Shown here piece by piece: positions 12,759 to 63,274 of a DNA stretch of 64,000 nt. Numbering within the stretch: the first letter of the stretch is position 1; each line of letters starts with the position of its first letter. The notes under the pieces were generated by a model. That model saw only the letters and a list, made by a program, of their open reading frames with translations, made no database searches and was not told the DNA's origin. The translations under genes and the position numbers were made by a program. Source of the stretch: Labia minor (taxonomy: Eukaryota > Arthropoda > Insecta > Dermaptera > Spongiphoridae); assembly GCA_963082975.1 (NCBI GenBank), contig OY720346.1, positions 22,376,720-22,440,719 of the forward strand, read 5' to 3'.

Positions 12759-15700
12759 ATGGTTGTCCCAAAGTCAACATATAATAAACATCTAGACAAA
12801 AATTCAATCAACTTCTCCATGTACTCAGCATCTGATATTCGTAAATTGAGTGTTTTACGAATATTTTCTCCATTAACATTTAACACACTCGGACATCCAT
12901 TACCTGGGGGACTTTATGATCCTGCTCTTGGTCCTTTTTCTGAGAGAGCTTCAAATTGCACTACATGTTATAATAATTTTGATGTATGTCCTGGACATTT
13001 GGGCCATATTGAATTGCCATTACCTGTTGTAAATCCACTTTACTATAGAATCATATTTCAAATTTTGAGAATGTCCTGTTTAACTTGCCATAAAATCATA
13101 TTAAATCCTGTTGCAAAATATCTTTTTATTACTCAATTGAAATTATTAAATCTTGGATATTTAATCGAGGCTCAAGAAACACAACAATTTATATGTAGTA
13201 TTTTACAATCACAAGAAGAAAGCATAGATAAATCAACTCTTGAAAGTTTATTATCATTAAAAATGTCTGATTATATAACTGAAGTACTTCAAAAAAATCC
13301 AAAAAATGAGCATATTAATTCAAAAAATTTACAAGCTTTAAAAAATGAAGCTTTTAATACAATTTTGAAACAAAATAAACAAAAATTTTGTTTTTTCTGT
13401 AAAGGCCTAATTAGAAAAATATCAACTTTAGAAAATAAAATTTTTACTGAAATTAAGGATGGAATTTCTAAAGATAAAAAAAATAATATGAAAAGTTCAA
13501 ATAACGTCATGTTAATGCCTGAAGAGCAAAGAGATCATCTCAACTTATTATGGGAAAATGAAAAAGAATTTATTCTGACATTAGTCCCTATGTTAAAGAA
13601 TTCAAATGAAGATCATCCTTGTGACTTATTGTTTTTGAATGTTATACCTGTTCCTCCTCCACGGGTACGACCTGTTCAAATTTTGAATGGAAGAATAAGT
13701 GATCATGCTCAAACCCACAACTATAAATTACTTCTTGAAAGTACAATTGTAACAAGCAATCTTTTAAAAGCCATTCAAGAAGGAAGTGTCGAGAATCTTA
13801 CATCTACAGGTCAAGAAGTCATAAGCAGTGTATATGGCAATACTTTACACGAAAAACTTCATAATTCCTGGCTTAAACTTCAAACATGTGTTGATCTTCT
13901 ACTAGATATTGATCTTCATAAACGAATTAAACTTCCAGGTAATGGATTAAAACAAATGATTGAAAAGAAAGAAGGATGTATCAGAATGCATATGATGGGA
14001 AAACGTGTTAATTTTGCTGCTCGATCAGTTATTACGCCTGATCCAAATTTAGCCATAGGTGAAATCGGCATTCCTGAAATATTTGCGTTAAAACTAACAT
14101 ATCCAGTACCTGTAACTGAATGGAATGTTTCTGAACTCCGAAAAATGATAATTAATGGTCCATTAAAACATCCAGGGGCTGTTATGATTGAAAATGAAAA
14201 CGGTAATATAATCAAAATCCATCCCACAGACATAAATCTTCGCACTAGTCTTGCTAAATGTCTTCTTACACCAGGAGAAGATCGTTCTCTTAAAGGAATA
14301 AAAATTGTTCATCGACATCTTCTCAATGGTGATATTTTGTTAATGAATCGACAACCCACTCTACATCGACCAAGTATAATGGCTCACACAGCGCGAATTA
14401 TTAAAAATGAAAAAACTCTTCGTATGCATTATGCTAATTGTAAAGCTTACAATGCTGATTTCGATGGTGATGAAATGAATGCTCATTTTCCTCAAAATGA
14501 ATTAGCAAGATCAGAGGCATACAATTTGGTAAATGTTAATAGCCAATATGTAGTACCTAAAGATGGTACCCCTTTAAGTGGTCTCATCCAAGATCACGTA
14601 ATCGGAGGTGTGAAACTTTCAATGAGAGGTCAATTTTTCACTAAAGAAGAATATCATCAACTAGTTTTTCAAGGGCTAGCAACTTTTAAAGGTCACATTA
14701 AGCTTTTACCCCCAACTATTCTTAAACCAGAACTGCTTTGGTCAGGAAAACAAGTAATTTCTACTTTAATTATAAATGTTATTCCTAAAGGTAAAACAAT
14801 GATAAATTTAACTTCTACTGCTAAAATAAATTCAAATGCTTGGATATCCAATGAACCTCGACCATGGAAAGTTGGTGGAACTCCATTTAAAAATGGAAAT
14901 GATATGTGTGAATCACAAGTAATTATTAAACAAGGGGAACTTCTTTGTGGGGTGCTTGAAAAAAATCATTATGGAGCAACTCCCTATGGTTTAATTCATT
15001 GTCTTTATGAATTATATGGCGGAATAACATCTTCTCGACTTTTGAGTGCATTTTCAAAAACATTTATGTTTTTTCTTCAATCAGAAGGATTTTCTCTTGG
15101 AGTAGAAGATATTTTAGTTCTTAAAACAGGCGATAAACAAAGAAAAAAATTAATTAAAGAAGTTGAACAAATCGGTGATGTCGCATCACTAAAAGCTCTA
15201 AATGAGAAAACTTTATCCAGGCAAGAACTTTATTTCAAATTAAAAGAAGCTTTCTTTGCTCATAACCCTAAATGGCGTGGAAAATTAGATACTGCATATA
15301 AATCTTATTTAGATGACTTTACAAATAAAATTAATAAAGTTTGTCTTCCTAATGGACTTATCTCCAAATTTCCAAAAAATAATCTCCAATTAATGGTGCA
15401 TTCAGGTGCAAAAGGATCTACAGTCAATACAATGCAGATATCTTGTCTTTTAGGACAAATTGAGCTCGAAGGTAAACGTCCCCCATTAATGATTTCAGGG
15501 AAAGCATTACCATGTTTTCCAGCATTTGATACTTCAGCCAAGGCAGGTGGATTCATTGCAAGTCGATTTATGACAGGAATTAAACCACATGAATTCTTTT
15601 TTCATTGTATGGCAGGAAGAGAAGGTCTTATTGATACAGCTGTAAAAACTAGTCGTAGTGGATATTTACAAAGATGTCTTATCAAACACTTAGAGGGTCT

Positions 15701-17756
15701 CTCTGTTCATTACGATCAAACTGTTCGGGATAGTGATGGAAGTATTATTCAATTTCAATTTGGAGAAGACGGTCAAGAAGTTACAAAAACACAATTTTTA
15801 AATATTAAACAACTGCCCTTCCTTTTGGAAAATTTTAATGCAATAACAGAAGGTTTTGAAGATGAAACTTTAAATGATAATATCAAAGAAGACATGAAAA
15901 TAATTAATAAGTGGAAAAAGAGACAACAATCTATAAATTTAGATGCAAAACGATTTTCTCCATTTTCAAATTTTTCACTTCAAGTCAGAGACAAAATAAA
16001 AACTTCAAAGTGGAATAAATTAAGTAAAAAAACTGGTCGACCTATAGCAGTGAAAAAAGTAGAGCAAATGTGGAGAGATTTGAATGAGGAAGAGAGGCAA
16101 ACTTATATAGAATCTGCAAAACCCTGTCCTCCTCCGTTAACATCAAAATATCGTTCAGATCGAGATTATGGTGTTATAACAGAATATTTAGATAAATTAA
16201 TAGCTACTTACACTAAGGAAAATAATGTTAATAAAAATAAATTGAAACAATTGTGTTATGTAAAATCTATTAAATCGCAATGTCATGCTGGAGAACCTGT
16301 TGGTGTTTTAGCTGCACAATCAATCGGCGAACCATCAACTCAAATGACATTAAATACTTTCCATTTTGCTGGCAGAGGTGAAATGAATGTTACTCTTGGT
16401 ATTCCTCGCTTACGTGAAATTTTAATGTTAGCCTCGAAGTCAATTAAAACTCCCAGTATGGAAATACCATTTCTGCCATCACTTAAAAACCTTGAAAAAA
16501 AAGCAGACAATTTACGTAGAGAATTGAATCAGGTGTGTATTCAAGATGTTCTTGAAAATGTTGTAATTAATCATCATTATCAATTTATTCCTAAACGAGC
16601 GCAAATTTATAAATTACGTTTCAATTTTCTACCAAAGAAAGCATATAAAAAAGATTTTAATATAACTCCCAGTGAAATTATTACACGCTTTGAAACGAAA
16701 TTTTTAAAGAATTTTATCATATATATTTTGAAAAAATTGAAAAGAAAAGTAGATTTAGTTATTTTTGATAAAGAGAATTCGACAAAACAAAGTGATGAAC
16801 AACTCGATAATGATGAAGATGTGCCACAAGAGCGTGATAAACAGGAAGCTTTTGGAGAAGAACATGAGAGTTCTGATGAAGACCCTGAAGGAGAAGACGA
16901 TGATGCAACCTTAGCACGATCACGCAAAAAACATAAAGACAACCAAGAATATGAAGATCCTGAAGAAGAAGAAAAAGAAGAAGAAGATCAATCATCAGAT
17001 AACGAATTTGACAAAGAAAATTCCGACGATGATAATGATTTGTCTGAGAATGAAGATTATTTATTACCAAAAGAAGTTCTAGAGAAATATCAAGAACATT
17101 GTCTTAATATTAGCAATAAGCATCATCTAATTAATGATTATGCGTTCGATAATAAAAAATATCGTTGGTGTGAAATTACTCTAGAATTTACAATTGATAC
17201 AATAAATATCGATATTGTCACTACCGTTAAAGAAGTAGTAAAGCAGTCTATAATTAAAGAAGTTCCTGGTATTCGAAAATCGTTCTTGTATAAAAATAAT
17301 GACACTGGTGCATTAATGTTAAAAACGGATGGTATTAATATACTACAAATGTTCAAATATCATAAGTTATTAGATATTAATAAATTATACACTAATGACA
17401 TCTCTCACGTCGCAGAAACCTATGGTATTGAAGCAGCACAAAGAGTGATAGTTAAAGAAGTTCAGATGGTGTTCAATGTTTACGGAATTCGTGTTGATCC
17501 TCGTCATTTACTACTAATTGCTGATTATATGACATTTGATGGTTCATTTAAGTCAATGAACAGGCATGGAATGGAGATCAATACATCTCCACTTCACCAA
17601 ATGTCATTTGAATCTTCTCTCAATTTCTTGAGAACCGCTGCACTGACTTCAAAAGTTGATGATTTTAATTCACCATCCAGTAGGATTATGGTTGGAAAAC
17701 TTTGTAAATCTGGTACAGGCGCTTTTACACTTCTTCATAAATTAAATGCACAGTGA
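12759..17756 (+). CDS. POLR1A: DNA-directed RNA polymerase I subunit RPA1 (largest subunit)
   Basis: A single 1665-residue reading frame, near the family's usual length (Drosophila about 1640, human about 1720). N-terminal zinc ligands are at C67, C70, C77 and H80 (CTTCYNN then CPGHLGH), with further CxxC pairs near 107 and 213. The catalytic magnesium motif NADFDGDEMNAHFPQ is at 565-579. The bridge-helix/trigger-loop region is at about 1175-1225 (CHAGEPVGVLAAQSIGEPS, then LNTFHFAG). A Pol I-type acidic insert of roughly 95 residues, almost all Asp, Glu and Ser, lies at about 1341-1434. The subunit forms the active centre of the nucleolar polymerase that makes pre-rRNA. The ATG directly follows a splice acceptor. 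Having the whole coding region in one exon contrasts with the intron-rich neighbours. A polyadenylation signal AATAAA follows near 17857. Confidence 0.97.
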   Translation: MVVPKSTYNKHLDKNSINFSMYSASDIRKLSVLRIFSPLTFNTLGHPLPGGLYDPALGPFSERASNCTTCYNNFDVCPGHLGHIELPLPVVNPLYYRIIFQILRMSCLTCHKIILNPVAKYLFITQLKLLNLGYLIEAQETQQFICSILQSQEESIDKSTLESLLSLKMSDYITEVLQKNPKNEHINSKNLQALKNEAFNTILKQNKQKFCFFCKGLIRKISTLENKIFTEIKDGISKDKKNNMKSSNNVMLMPEEQRDHLNLLWENEKEFILTLVPMLKNSNEDHPCDLLFLNVIPVPPPRVRPVQILNGRISDHAQTHNYKLLLESTIVTSNLLKAIQEGSVENLTSTGQEVISSVYGNTLHEKLHNSWLKLQTCVDLLLDIDLHKRIKLPGNGLKQMIEKKEGCIRMHMMGKRVNFAARSVITPDPNLAIGEIGIPEIFALKLTYPVPVTEWNVSELRKMIINGPLKHPGAVMIENENGNIIKIHPTDINLRTSLAKCLLTPGEDRSLKGIKIVHRHLLNGDILLMNRQPTLHRPSIMAHTARIIKNEKTLRMHYANCKAYNADFDGDEMNAHFPQNELARSEAYNLVNVNSQYVVPKDGTPLSGLIQDHVIGGVKLSMRGQFFTKEEYHQLVFQGLATFKGHIKLLPPTILKPELLWSGKQVISTLIINVIPKGKTMINLTSTAKINSNAWISNEPRPWKVGGTPFKNGNDMCESQVIIKQGELLCGVLEKNHYGATPYGLIHCLYELYGGITSSRLLSAFSKTFMFFLQSEGFSLGVEDILVLKTGDKQRKKLIKEVEQIGDVASLKALNEKTLSRQELYFKLKEAFFAHNPKWRGKLDTAYKSYLDDFTNKINKVCLPNGLISKFPKNNLQLMVHSGAKGSTVNTMQISCLLGQIELEGKRPPLMISGKALPCFPAFDTSAKAGGFIASRFMTGIKPHEFFFHCMAGREGLIDTAVKTSRSGYLQRCLIKHLEGLSVHYDQTVRDSDGSIIQFQFGEDGQEVTKTQFLNIKQLPFLLENFNAITEGFEDETLNDNIKEDMKIINKWKKRQQSINLDAKRFSPFSNFSLQVRDKIKTSKWNKLSKKTGRPIAVKKVEQMWRDLNEEERQTYIESAKPCPPPLTSKYRSDRDYGVITEYLDKLIATYTKENNVNKNKLKQLCYVKSIKSQCHAGEPVGVLAAQSIGEPSTQMTLNTFHFAGRGEMNVTLGIPRLREILMLASKSIKTPSMEIPFLPSLKNLEKKADNLRRELNQVCIQDVLENVVINHHYQFIPKRAQIYKLRFNFLPKKAYKKDFNITPSEIITRFETKFLKNFIIYILKKLKRKVDLVIFDKENSTKQSDEQLDNDEDVPQERDKQEAFGEEHESSDEDPEGEDDDATLARSRKKHKDNQEYEDPEEEEKEEEDQSSDNEFDKENSDDDNDLSENEDYLLPKEVLEKYQEHCLNISNKHHLINDYAFDNKKYRWCEITLEFTIDTINIDIVTTVKEVVKQSIIKEVPGIRKSFLYKNNDTGALMLKTDGINILQMFKYHKLLDINKLYTNDISHVAETYGIEAAQRVIVKEVQMVFNVYGIRVDPRHLLLIADYMTFDGSFKSMNRHGMEINTSPLHQMSFESSLNFLRTAALTSKVDDFNSPSSRIMVGKLCKSGTGAFTLLHKLNAQ

Positions 17757-18653
17757 TATTGCTATTATTGTTATATTTTGTAAATATAATATATTCATAT
17801 ATATTTTTTTGTATTTTATTATATTATATTATAAAAATAATAATTTGTTATTTTAATAAAATATAAAATAATTTTTAAGAATTGTTTTTATTTCCTAAAT
17901 ATTTATTTGTATTCTTGTTTTTGATAGTATACTAGATTAGACCCCTCCCTGAGTTTCTTAATAAAATATTAATATACACCATATTAACTTGTTATAATTT
18001 TCTAGATTTACACTTCTATAAATCACTATATGCAAGAAAAATCTCGGATTAAAATAATTTCGTTATCTGAACCATATAATTATTAAAGTTTTGTAAAAAA
18101 TTTTGAATTTAAGTTTAATGCTTTAAATATTGAGAAGAATTTCAACTATAAATATACATCGAAATCTAAAGCATAGGCAATAATAGCTTAAAAATTCTAT
18201 TAAAAATATTACTTTGAGAAGAGAAATTTGATTATAAGAAAAGTTCAATTTTTATCAGGATAAAATAAAATGTCAGATATATTAATAATTTTATTTTAAT
18301 TCTGTTTTGTTTTATAATTTAACGTTAAAAATGTTTTCTCGTTAATAAAACTATAACAAAATATCTATACATAAATTAAATTATACTTTGTTTATATTAA
18401 AAACGAGGGTTTAAATAACAATAATTATAAGTGCTCTCCATGCTATTGGGGAATTTAATTCTGCTTATCCCCTAAAAAATACAAAATCTATATTTCCAAT
18501 GTACAGATATATATTTTATCTGTCCCTGTAGATAAATGAGTCTGAATCCGTTAGCCAAAGTAGGAGCGAATAAAAAAGGGTAGATTTCCATATAATCTAT
18601 TTAAATTACTCTATTTAGTACGAGGACAATTCACAAAGTAGCTTACGTTTTTT
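17757..18653. other. Intergenic AT-rich stretch
   Basis: It contains the POLR1A 3' region with AATAAA near 17857. No gene or clear repeat was seen before the family A element. Confidence 0.5.
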
Positions 18654-20042
18654 ACCGACCGACGATAGTAAGGGAGGTATTGTTTTCACACCAAATTTCA
18701 CATGTGGAGATTTTTACATATCTCCACGAATCATGCATTTTCTTAACAGAAAAAAGTATTTTTAGCATGATGTCCGTCCGTCTGTCCGTCCGTATAGATG
18801 TGTACAGCCTGAACGGCTTAACGGATTTTGATGAAATTTGGTATATTTACTTAATGCATCAGTGGGATGAATTGATCAACTTTTGGTGCAAATCCGGAAA
18901 CCGGAAGTAGTAGTATTAGCGATCGACGATAAGAAGGGAAGGGTTATTTTCGCACCAAATTTCACATAAGGAGATTTTTTTACATATCACCACGAATGTA
19001 TTGGTTTTATCCTCGGGAAAAATCATCTTCATTATGTTTTTCTTAATTTAAAATTATATGACGTCACCCAGCCCTTCATGACGTCACAGCCTCGGGTAAC
19101 GCCGGCTACTTCAGCTCAGTGGCGTACCTAGGGGGTGCGGTGGGTGCGGTCCGCACCGGGCGGCACTTATCTTGGGGCGGCATTTTTTATATTTAGTTAT
19201 AGTTGTAAAAAGCAACTTATTCATTTCATATTTATTTTTTTTCTTTCTTGAATAATAAATGATTATTATGATTATTATAAGTTTACTATTTGATTTATAT
19301 AAATTATGATTAACTATATGATTTCGAATATTATTCATCGGTGTATATAAATGCATTTTAGTGTAAATTTTGAATTCTAATTCCAAGAACAGGATAATAA
19401 TTTTATTTTATTGTATTCATTAAAATTCGTTGAATTCGTAAACGCATCTTTACGATTTTGTTCGGCAATTTTTCCTAACTAAAATTTTTTGATATCAGTT
19501 TATAAATGTCATTTCTTTTGAAAAGTTTATATGATTACTTTGAAGTGATATACCAATATTTTTTTAAATCATCGATTTTTCTTTTGAAAAGCAGGGCCGG
19601 CGGAAAAAATATAAATATAAATTTTGAGAGCATTATACACGATTTTTCTAGTATGAAAGCTAGAAGAGTAAATATTATATTAATATGTTTACGAGTGCAT
19701 ACAAATATGTGTAAAAAAATTTACTCTGTGTATTAATTAATATTGATTAAATAACTTAATAATTTATTTATGTGCATTAATTTATAAATACCACTATTTG
19801 ATTGACTTATAATAAAAAGGGCGGCAAACTGGAGATCGCCCCGGGCGGCAAAAGTTCTAGGTACGCCACTGCTTCAGCTATATATTATAAATAAAATAAA
19901 ATTAAAAATATTTATGTTATATCCATATCTGTTTTTTATTACATTAATAGGTATATTAAAATTATTTGAAATTGTTTCTGTAGCTGGAAATTAATTTATT
20001 TCAAACCGTCGGTCGGTTCGGACCTGGCCACAGGTCAACTTA
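18654..20042 (+). mobile_element. Family A element (Helentron-like), copy 1, split by a hAT
   Basis: The 5' end is ACCGACCGACG after a T run. Its inverse CGTCGGTCGGT lies about 35 bp inside the 3' end, followed by the hairpin GACCTGGCCACAGGTC and the terminal CAACTTA. A (CCGT)n-type microsatellite sits near 18775-18793, then GATGAAATTTGGTA at 18830-18843. Net length is about 626 bp after removing the hAT at 19117-19871 and its 8-bp duplication. There is no coding capacity. Confidence 0.7.
19117..19871. mobile_element. Non-autonomous hAT element inside family A copy 1
   Basis: Perfect 8-bp target duplications CTTCAGCT (19109-19116 and 19872-19879) flank it. The terminal inverted repeats are CAGTGGCGTACCTAGG and CTAGGTACGCCACTG. 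The ends also carry inverted GGGCGGCA-type sequences. It is 755 bp with no intact transposase. Confidence 0.85.
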
Positions 20043-20051
20043 TTATTATAT

Positions 20052-20290
20052 ACATTTGAAAGAGCAACCAAAATACTATTTTTCTACATAATCGCCAAAA
20101 AAGTTGAGACATTTATCGTAGCGATGAACGAGCTTCGAAATTCCTTCCTCATAGAAATCCGCCTCCTGAGTGTACCCACCTGGCACAAAACTTATGGTAA
20201 CCTAACTTTTGAGAAACAATTTCATACAATATAGTGCGTGAAATTTGCGGAAAACTGAATGGTGGTTATGGTGAAACGACGGTGAAAAAA
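20052..20290 (-). mobile_element. mariner-like transposase 3' fragment
   Basis: On the minus strand the sequence encodes a typical mariner C-terminus (FYEEGISKLVHRYDKCLNFF then GDYVEK and a stop at 20078-20076). Related but frame-broken sequence continues to about 20290. It directly abuts the end of family A copy 1. Confidence 0.6.
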
Positions 20291-20891
20291 AATGAACTTT
20301 TGAAAAAGATCAATGAAAAAATTAGAAGAAACCGTCTTTATAATTTTTGAATGTAAAATCTATTGAAATCTTTTTATAATTGTAATTTATTTCCAATTTT
20401 TCTTTTTGTTTTAAATACTTACTTTTTTAAAAAATTATCAACATTTATTCTTCTATTCTCATTTTATTATTTATTTTATTAATAATTTGTCCTAGAATCT
20501 AGATTTTGTTTTTATAATTTAAATTGTATATTTTCGAATTAAATATTTTTAAATAAAATTTATTAATATAAATATTCATTTAAACGATTCTAATTATTGA
20601 TTGTAAAATTGTAAAATATATTTGATATATTTAATTAATAGCAAAAATATTATAACAGACTTGTTCTAATTAAGAAATTTTGATATAAAATAAAATAAGT
20701 TGTAACTTATTTCAAAATTGTCAAACCCATCAGAATAAGTTTATGTTATTATAGTTAGACACTTTTAATTATTATTTAATTATTTTATTGTCTCAATAAT
20801 TTTTACTTTTACTACTATATCATAATTATATGATATTTTCTTTCTAATTTTTATACACTAATATAATTTAGTTTCGCTTTGTTTGTTAACG

Positions 20892-20950
20892 AATGAATTG
20901 AAATGATGAATCTTGACACGTTTTATTTCAATATTTATTAAATTTATATC
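20892..20950 (+). repeat. Dispersed short repeat, copy 1
   Basis: ATGAATTGAAA, then GAATCTTGACAC and TTTCAATATTTATT, recurs with about 85-90 percent identity at 25043-25097. The two copies flank the first intron of the adenylate-kinase-like gene. No coding or element ends were seen. Confidence 0.45.
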
Positions 20951-21229
20951 TTGACTATTATATTATTTAGGCATATAATCTTTTTATATCCAAAAACTAC
21001 TATAAATTATCATTATATTTTATTAGCTTCATAAAAATAATTAAAAATTTTAAAAAATAATATAAAAATACAATTATTTCTATATACTATATATATTTTT
21101 AATGTATCTTACTTACATCCCTTTCATATAAAATTGTCACTGAATCCTTATCATCTTTCGGATATACATGAGTCATGTACCAGAATTTTATAAATTTATA
21201 TTTGTTCAACATTACTTGTGAAATGTTAA

Positions 21230-21628
21230 AATTTCAAATATATACAGTACAAGATAGGACGCAGAAGATTCGGTTTGTAATACATACCATAAAAACATAA
21301 ATATAACACAAGAAAAAAAAAACGAAATTTGGAGAAAATGTATTATTCATTAAGAAGAGTGTCCCTGAAAAGAATTGTCTTGCAAGAGGTATTGCTTTTT
21401 TAGAAAAGGGTTGCTTGGCGACCTGACTGTCCATGCGCAGCAAAGGGATTGTAAAGGGTGTCTGACGCCTGTGGCTGAGTCCGCAGTTGTGCATGTGCTC
21501 TCGTGCCGTGACAGAGACGCAATGACCACTGTGAAACTAAAAACGAATTCGTGACTTTCTTGTTGTTTCTTTTTCAATAGTTGCCTATTGAATTTTCCAC
21601 TTCTCTTCTGATTCGTTTCTATTAAAGG
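21230..21628 (+). promoter_or_regulatory. GC-richer 5' region of the adenylate-kinase-like gene
   Basis: A 250-bp patch (about 21355-21560) is clearly richer in C and G than its surroundings and lies just upstream of the ATG at 21629. It is read as promoter and 5' UTR. Open frames on the minus strand here look like composition shadows. Confidence 0.45.
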
Positions 21629-61148
<39,520 letters not shown>

Positions 61149-61208
61149 GTGAGCGGGTCAAGGTTCTTCCGAATCTCACCACTTTATTTCCTTTCATATT
61201 TATGTTAA

Positions 61209-62382
61209 TTCTGGTGTTTTATCGGCCTAAACACATTATCACGAATGTCCCAAATAGCATACATATGCATGAGCACTATTGTCACAATTTACTACGTCTT
61301 TTATACTTTTGAAATGATTAATTAATGAATTATTTTCATTTAAGATCAAATCGAAAAAACTAAATTTAATATTATTAGCATAAATTTAGCATTTAATTTC
61401 TAAAATACTTTTTTTTTGTATTGTTATTTGTAAGAAATATAAATTCACAATTATCAATGAATTTCTATTGAAATTCAAAAAATATATATATTTATCAATT
61501 GAAAATAACAATATATCTTAGAAATCATATTTATAATAGCTCTTAAAGGGATTAAATTTTGTTCTAAATCCTTTTAAAACGTATACATTTGTTAAATTTT
61601 AATGAAAAAAAAAAATAATTATATATCTTTAAATTTATAATTCTCAAATTAAATAAGAGTAAAATTAAAAAAACAACACTTTCTTAAGTCCCAATATTTG
61701 TATAAATTTTCATTCAATTTCATTTTCTTGGCTGAATTCATCTAATATTTATTTGAATGAATAATTTTGCATATAATTTAAAGACTATTTAATCCTCTAT
61801 CTGTTTTATCGATAAAATATTTAACAATAAATAAATACAAATCTGATACACACATATGCATAATTAAATTTATTATTTATGTTATACCATCAGTGGTGAG
61901 TCACCATTTTAAAAGTGCCATCCTATAGATTATTAAAAAGGAAGTACTGGATTATTAATCAATACAATTAGATCAATAATAATTCATTAACATTTTTTTA
62001 TACTTCCGTAATATTTCATCAATATTATTAATTAGTATATTTCATTTTATAATTAAATAATTAAATTAATTATCAATTATTTAACAAGCATATATATATA
62101 TATATTTACAATATTCCTTGGATATAATAAAAAAATAATCCAAAATTTTATAATCAACATCTATATCACTAAACTAAATTAATTTCCCACATTTATTAGT
62201 TAATTCTTAGGTAATATTTAATAGAAAGGATTACAATTTTGAAAATAGAAAGTTTGCAATTTAAGCTATTAATTTAAAAATAAGAATTAGAAATTAAAAA
62301 CATTACTTAAACAGTATCTATTTTAGAAAGAAAACAGAAATTGAGACTTTATTAGAAAATTGGACCCATACGCCTTTATATA
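61209..62382. other. AT-rich intron sequence
   Basis: No gene or element was recognised except a short (TA)n near 62092-62105. Confidence 0.5.
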
Positions 62383-63274
62383 GGGTGTTTTTTTTCGAGG
62401 TAAAGAACTTTAAGTTGGCATTACTGTTCAAGTTGACGACCGATTTAACAGCTGTCAAGTGATTTATTATCAGTTTGATTTGGCAATTCATCATCAATAG
62501 ACTCACGCCTGAACAACGCTTGCAAATGGACCCAAAACGAGATTGCCGTTGTTGTCTATTTTCATAAGCGAATTTTGTTTAGCGATGAAGCGCACTTCTG
62601 GTTGAATGGCTACGTCAACAAACAAAACTGCCGCATCCTCAAGTGTATGTCGAAACACAGTTACATCCAGAAAAACTGACTGTTTGGTGCGCTTTATGGG
62701 CTGGTGGAATCATTGGTCCGTACTTCTTCAAAAACAATGATGGGCAGAACGTTACAGTCAATGGTGATCGGTATAGAGGCATGATTACTAACTTTTTCAT
62801 TCCTGAATTGAACAACCATGATGTCCAGGAGCTGTGGTTCCAACAAGACGGCGCAACATGTCACACAGCTCGTGCCACAATCGATTTATTGAAAGACACG
62901 TTTGGTGACAGCCTAATTTCACGTTTTGGACCTGTGAATTGACCTCCAAGATCTTGTGATTTAAAACCGCTAGACTACTTTCTGTGGGGCTATGTAAAGT
63001 CATTGGTCTATGCGGATAAGCCACAAACGCTTGACCATTTGGAAGACAACATTCGCCGTGTTATTGCCGATATACGGCCACAAATGTTGGAAAAAGTTAT
63101 CGATAATTGGACGTCCAGATTGGACAACATCCGAGCCAGCCGTGGCGAGCCAGAAATCATATAAAATGTAATGCCACAAGATTATCTTTCGTATAAATAA
63201 AATTCATGTCAATCGAATAATCCATCGTTGTTTTATTGTAATTTAAAGTTCTATACCTCTAAAAGAAACACCCA
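62383..63274 (+). mobile_element. rosa-like (DD41D) mariner-superfamily element, internally deleted
   Basis: The inverted ends are GGGTGTTTTTTTTCGAGG and, from the right, GGGTGTTTCTTTTAGAGG, near TA. The transposase has the catalytic Asp in FSDEAHFWLNGYVNKQNCR, the second in WFQQDGATCHTA and the third in CDLKPLDYFLWG. The last two are separated by 41 residues, the spacing of the rosa group. Reading is broken by at least a frameshift near 62640 and a stop replacing Trp at 62939-62941. The N-terminal DNA-binding part is missing, so the element is about 0.9 kb instead of about 1.3 kb. Confidence 0.82.

Noticed and set aside
13289-17356. Minus-strand open frames across POLR1A.
   Set aside because: Shadows of the POLR1A coding strand.
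18680-18910. Open frames around 18.7 and 48.5 kb with similar peptides.
   Set aside because: They are translations of family A repeats, not genes.
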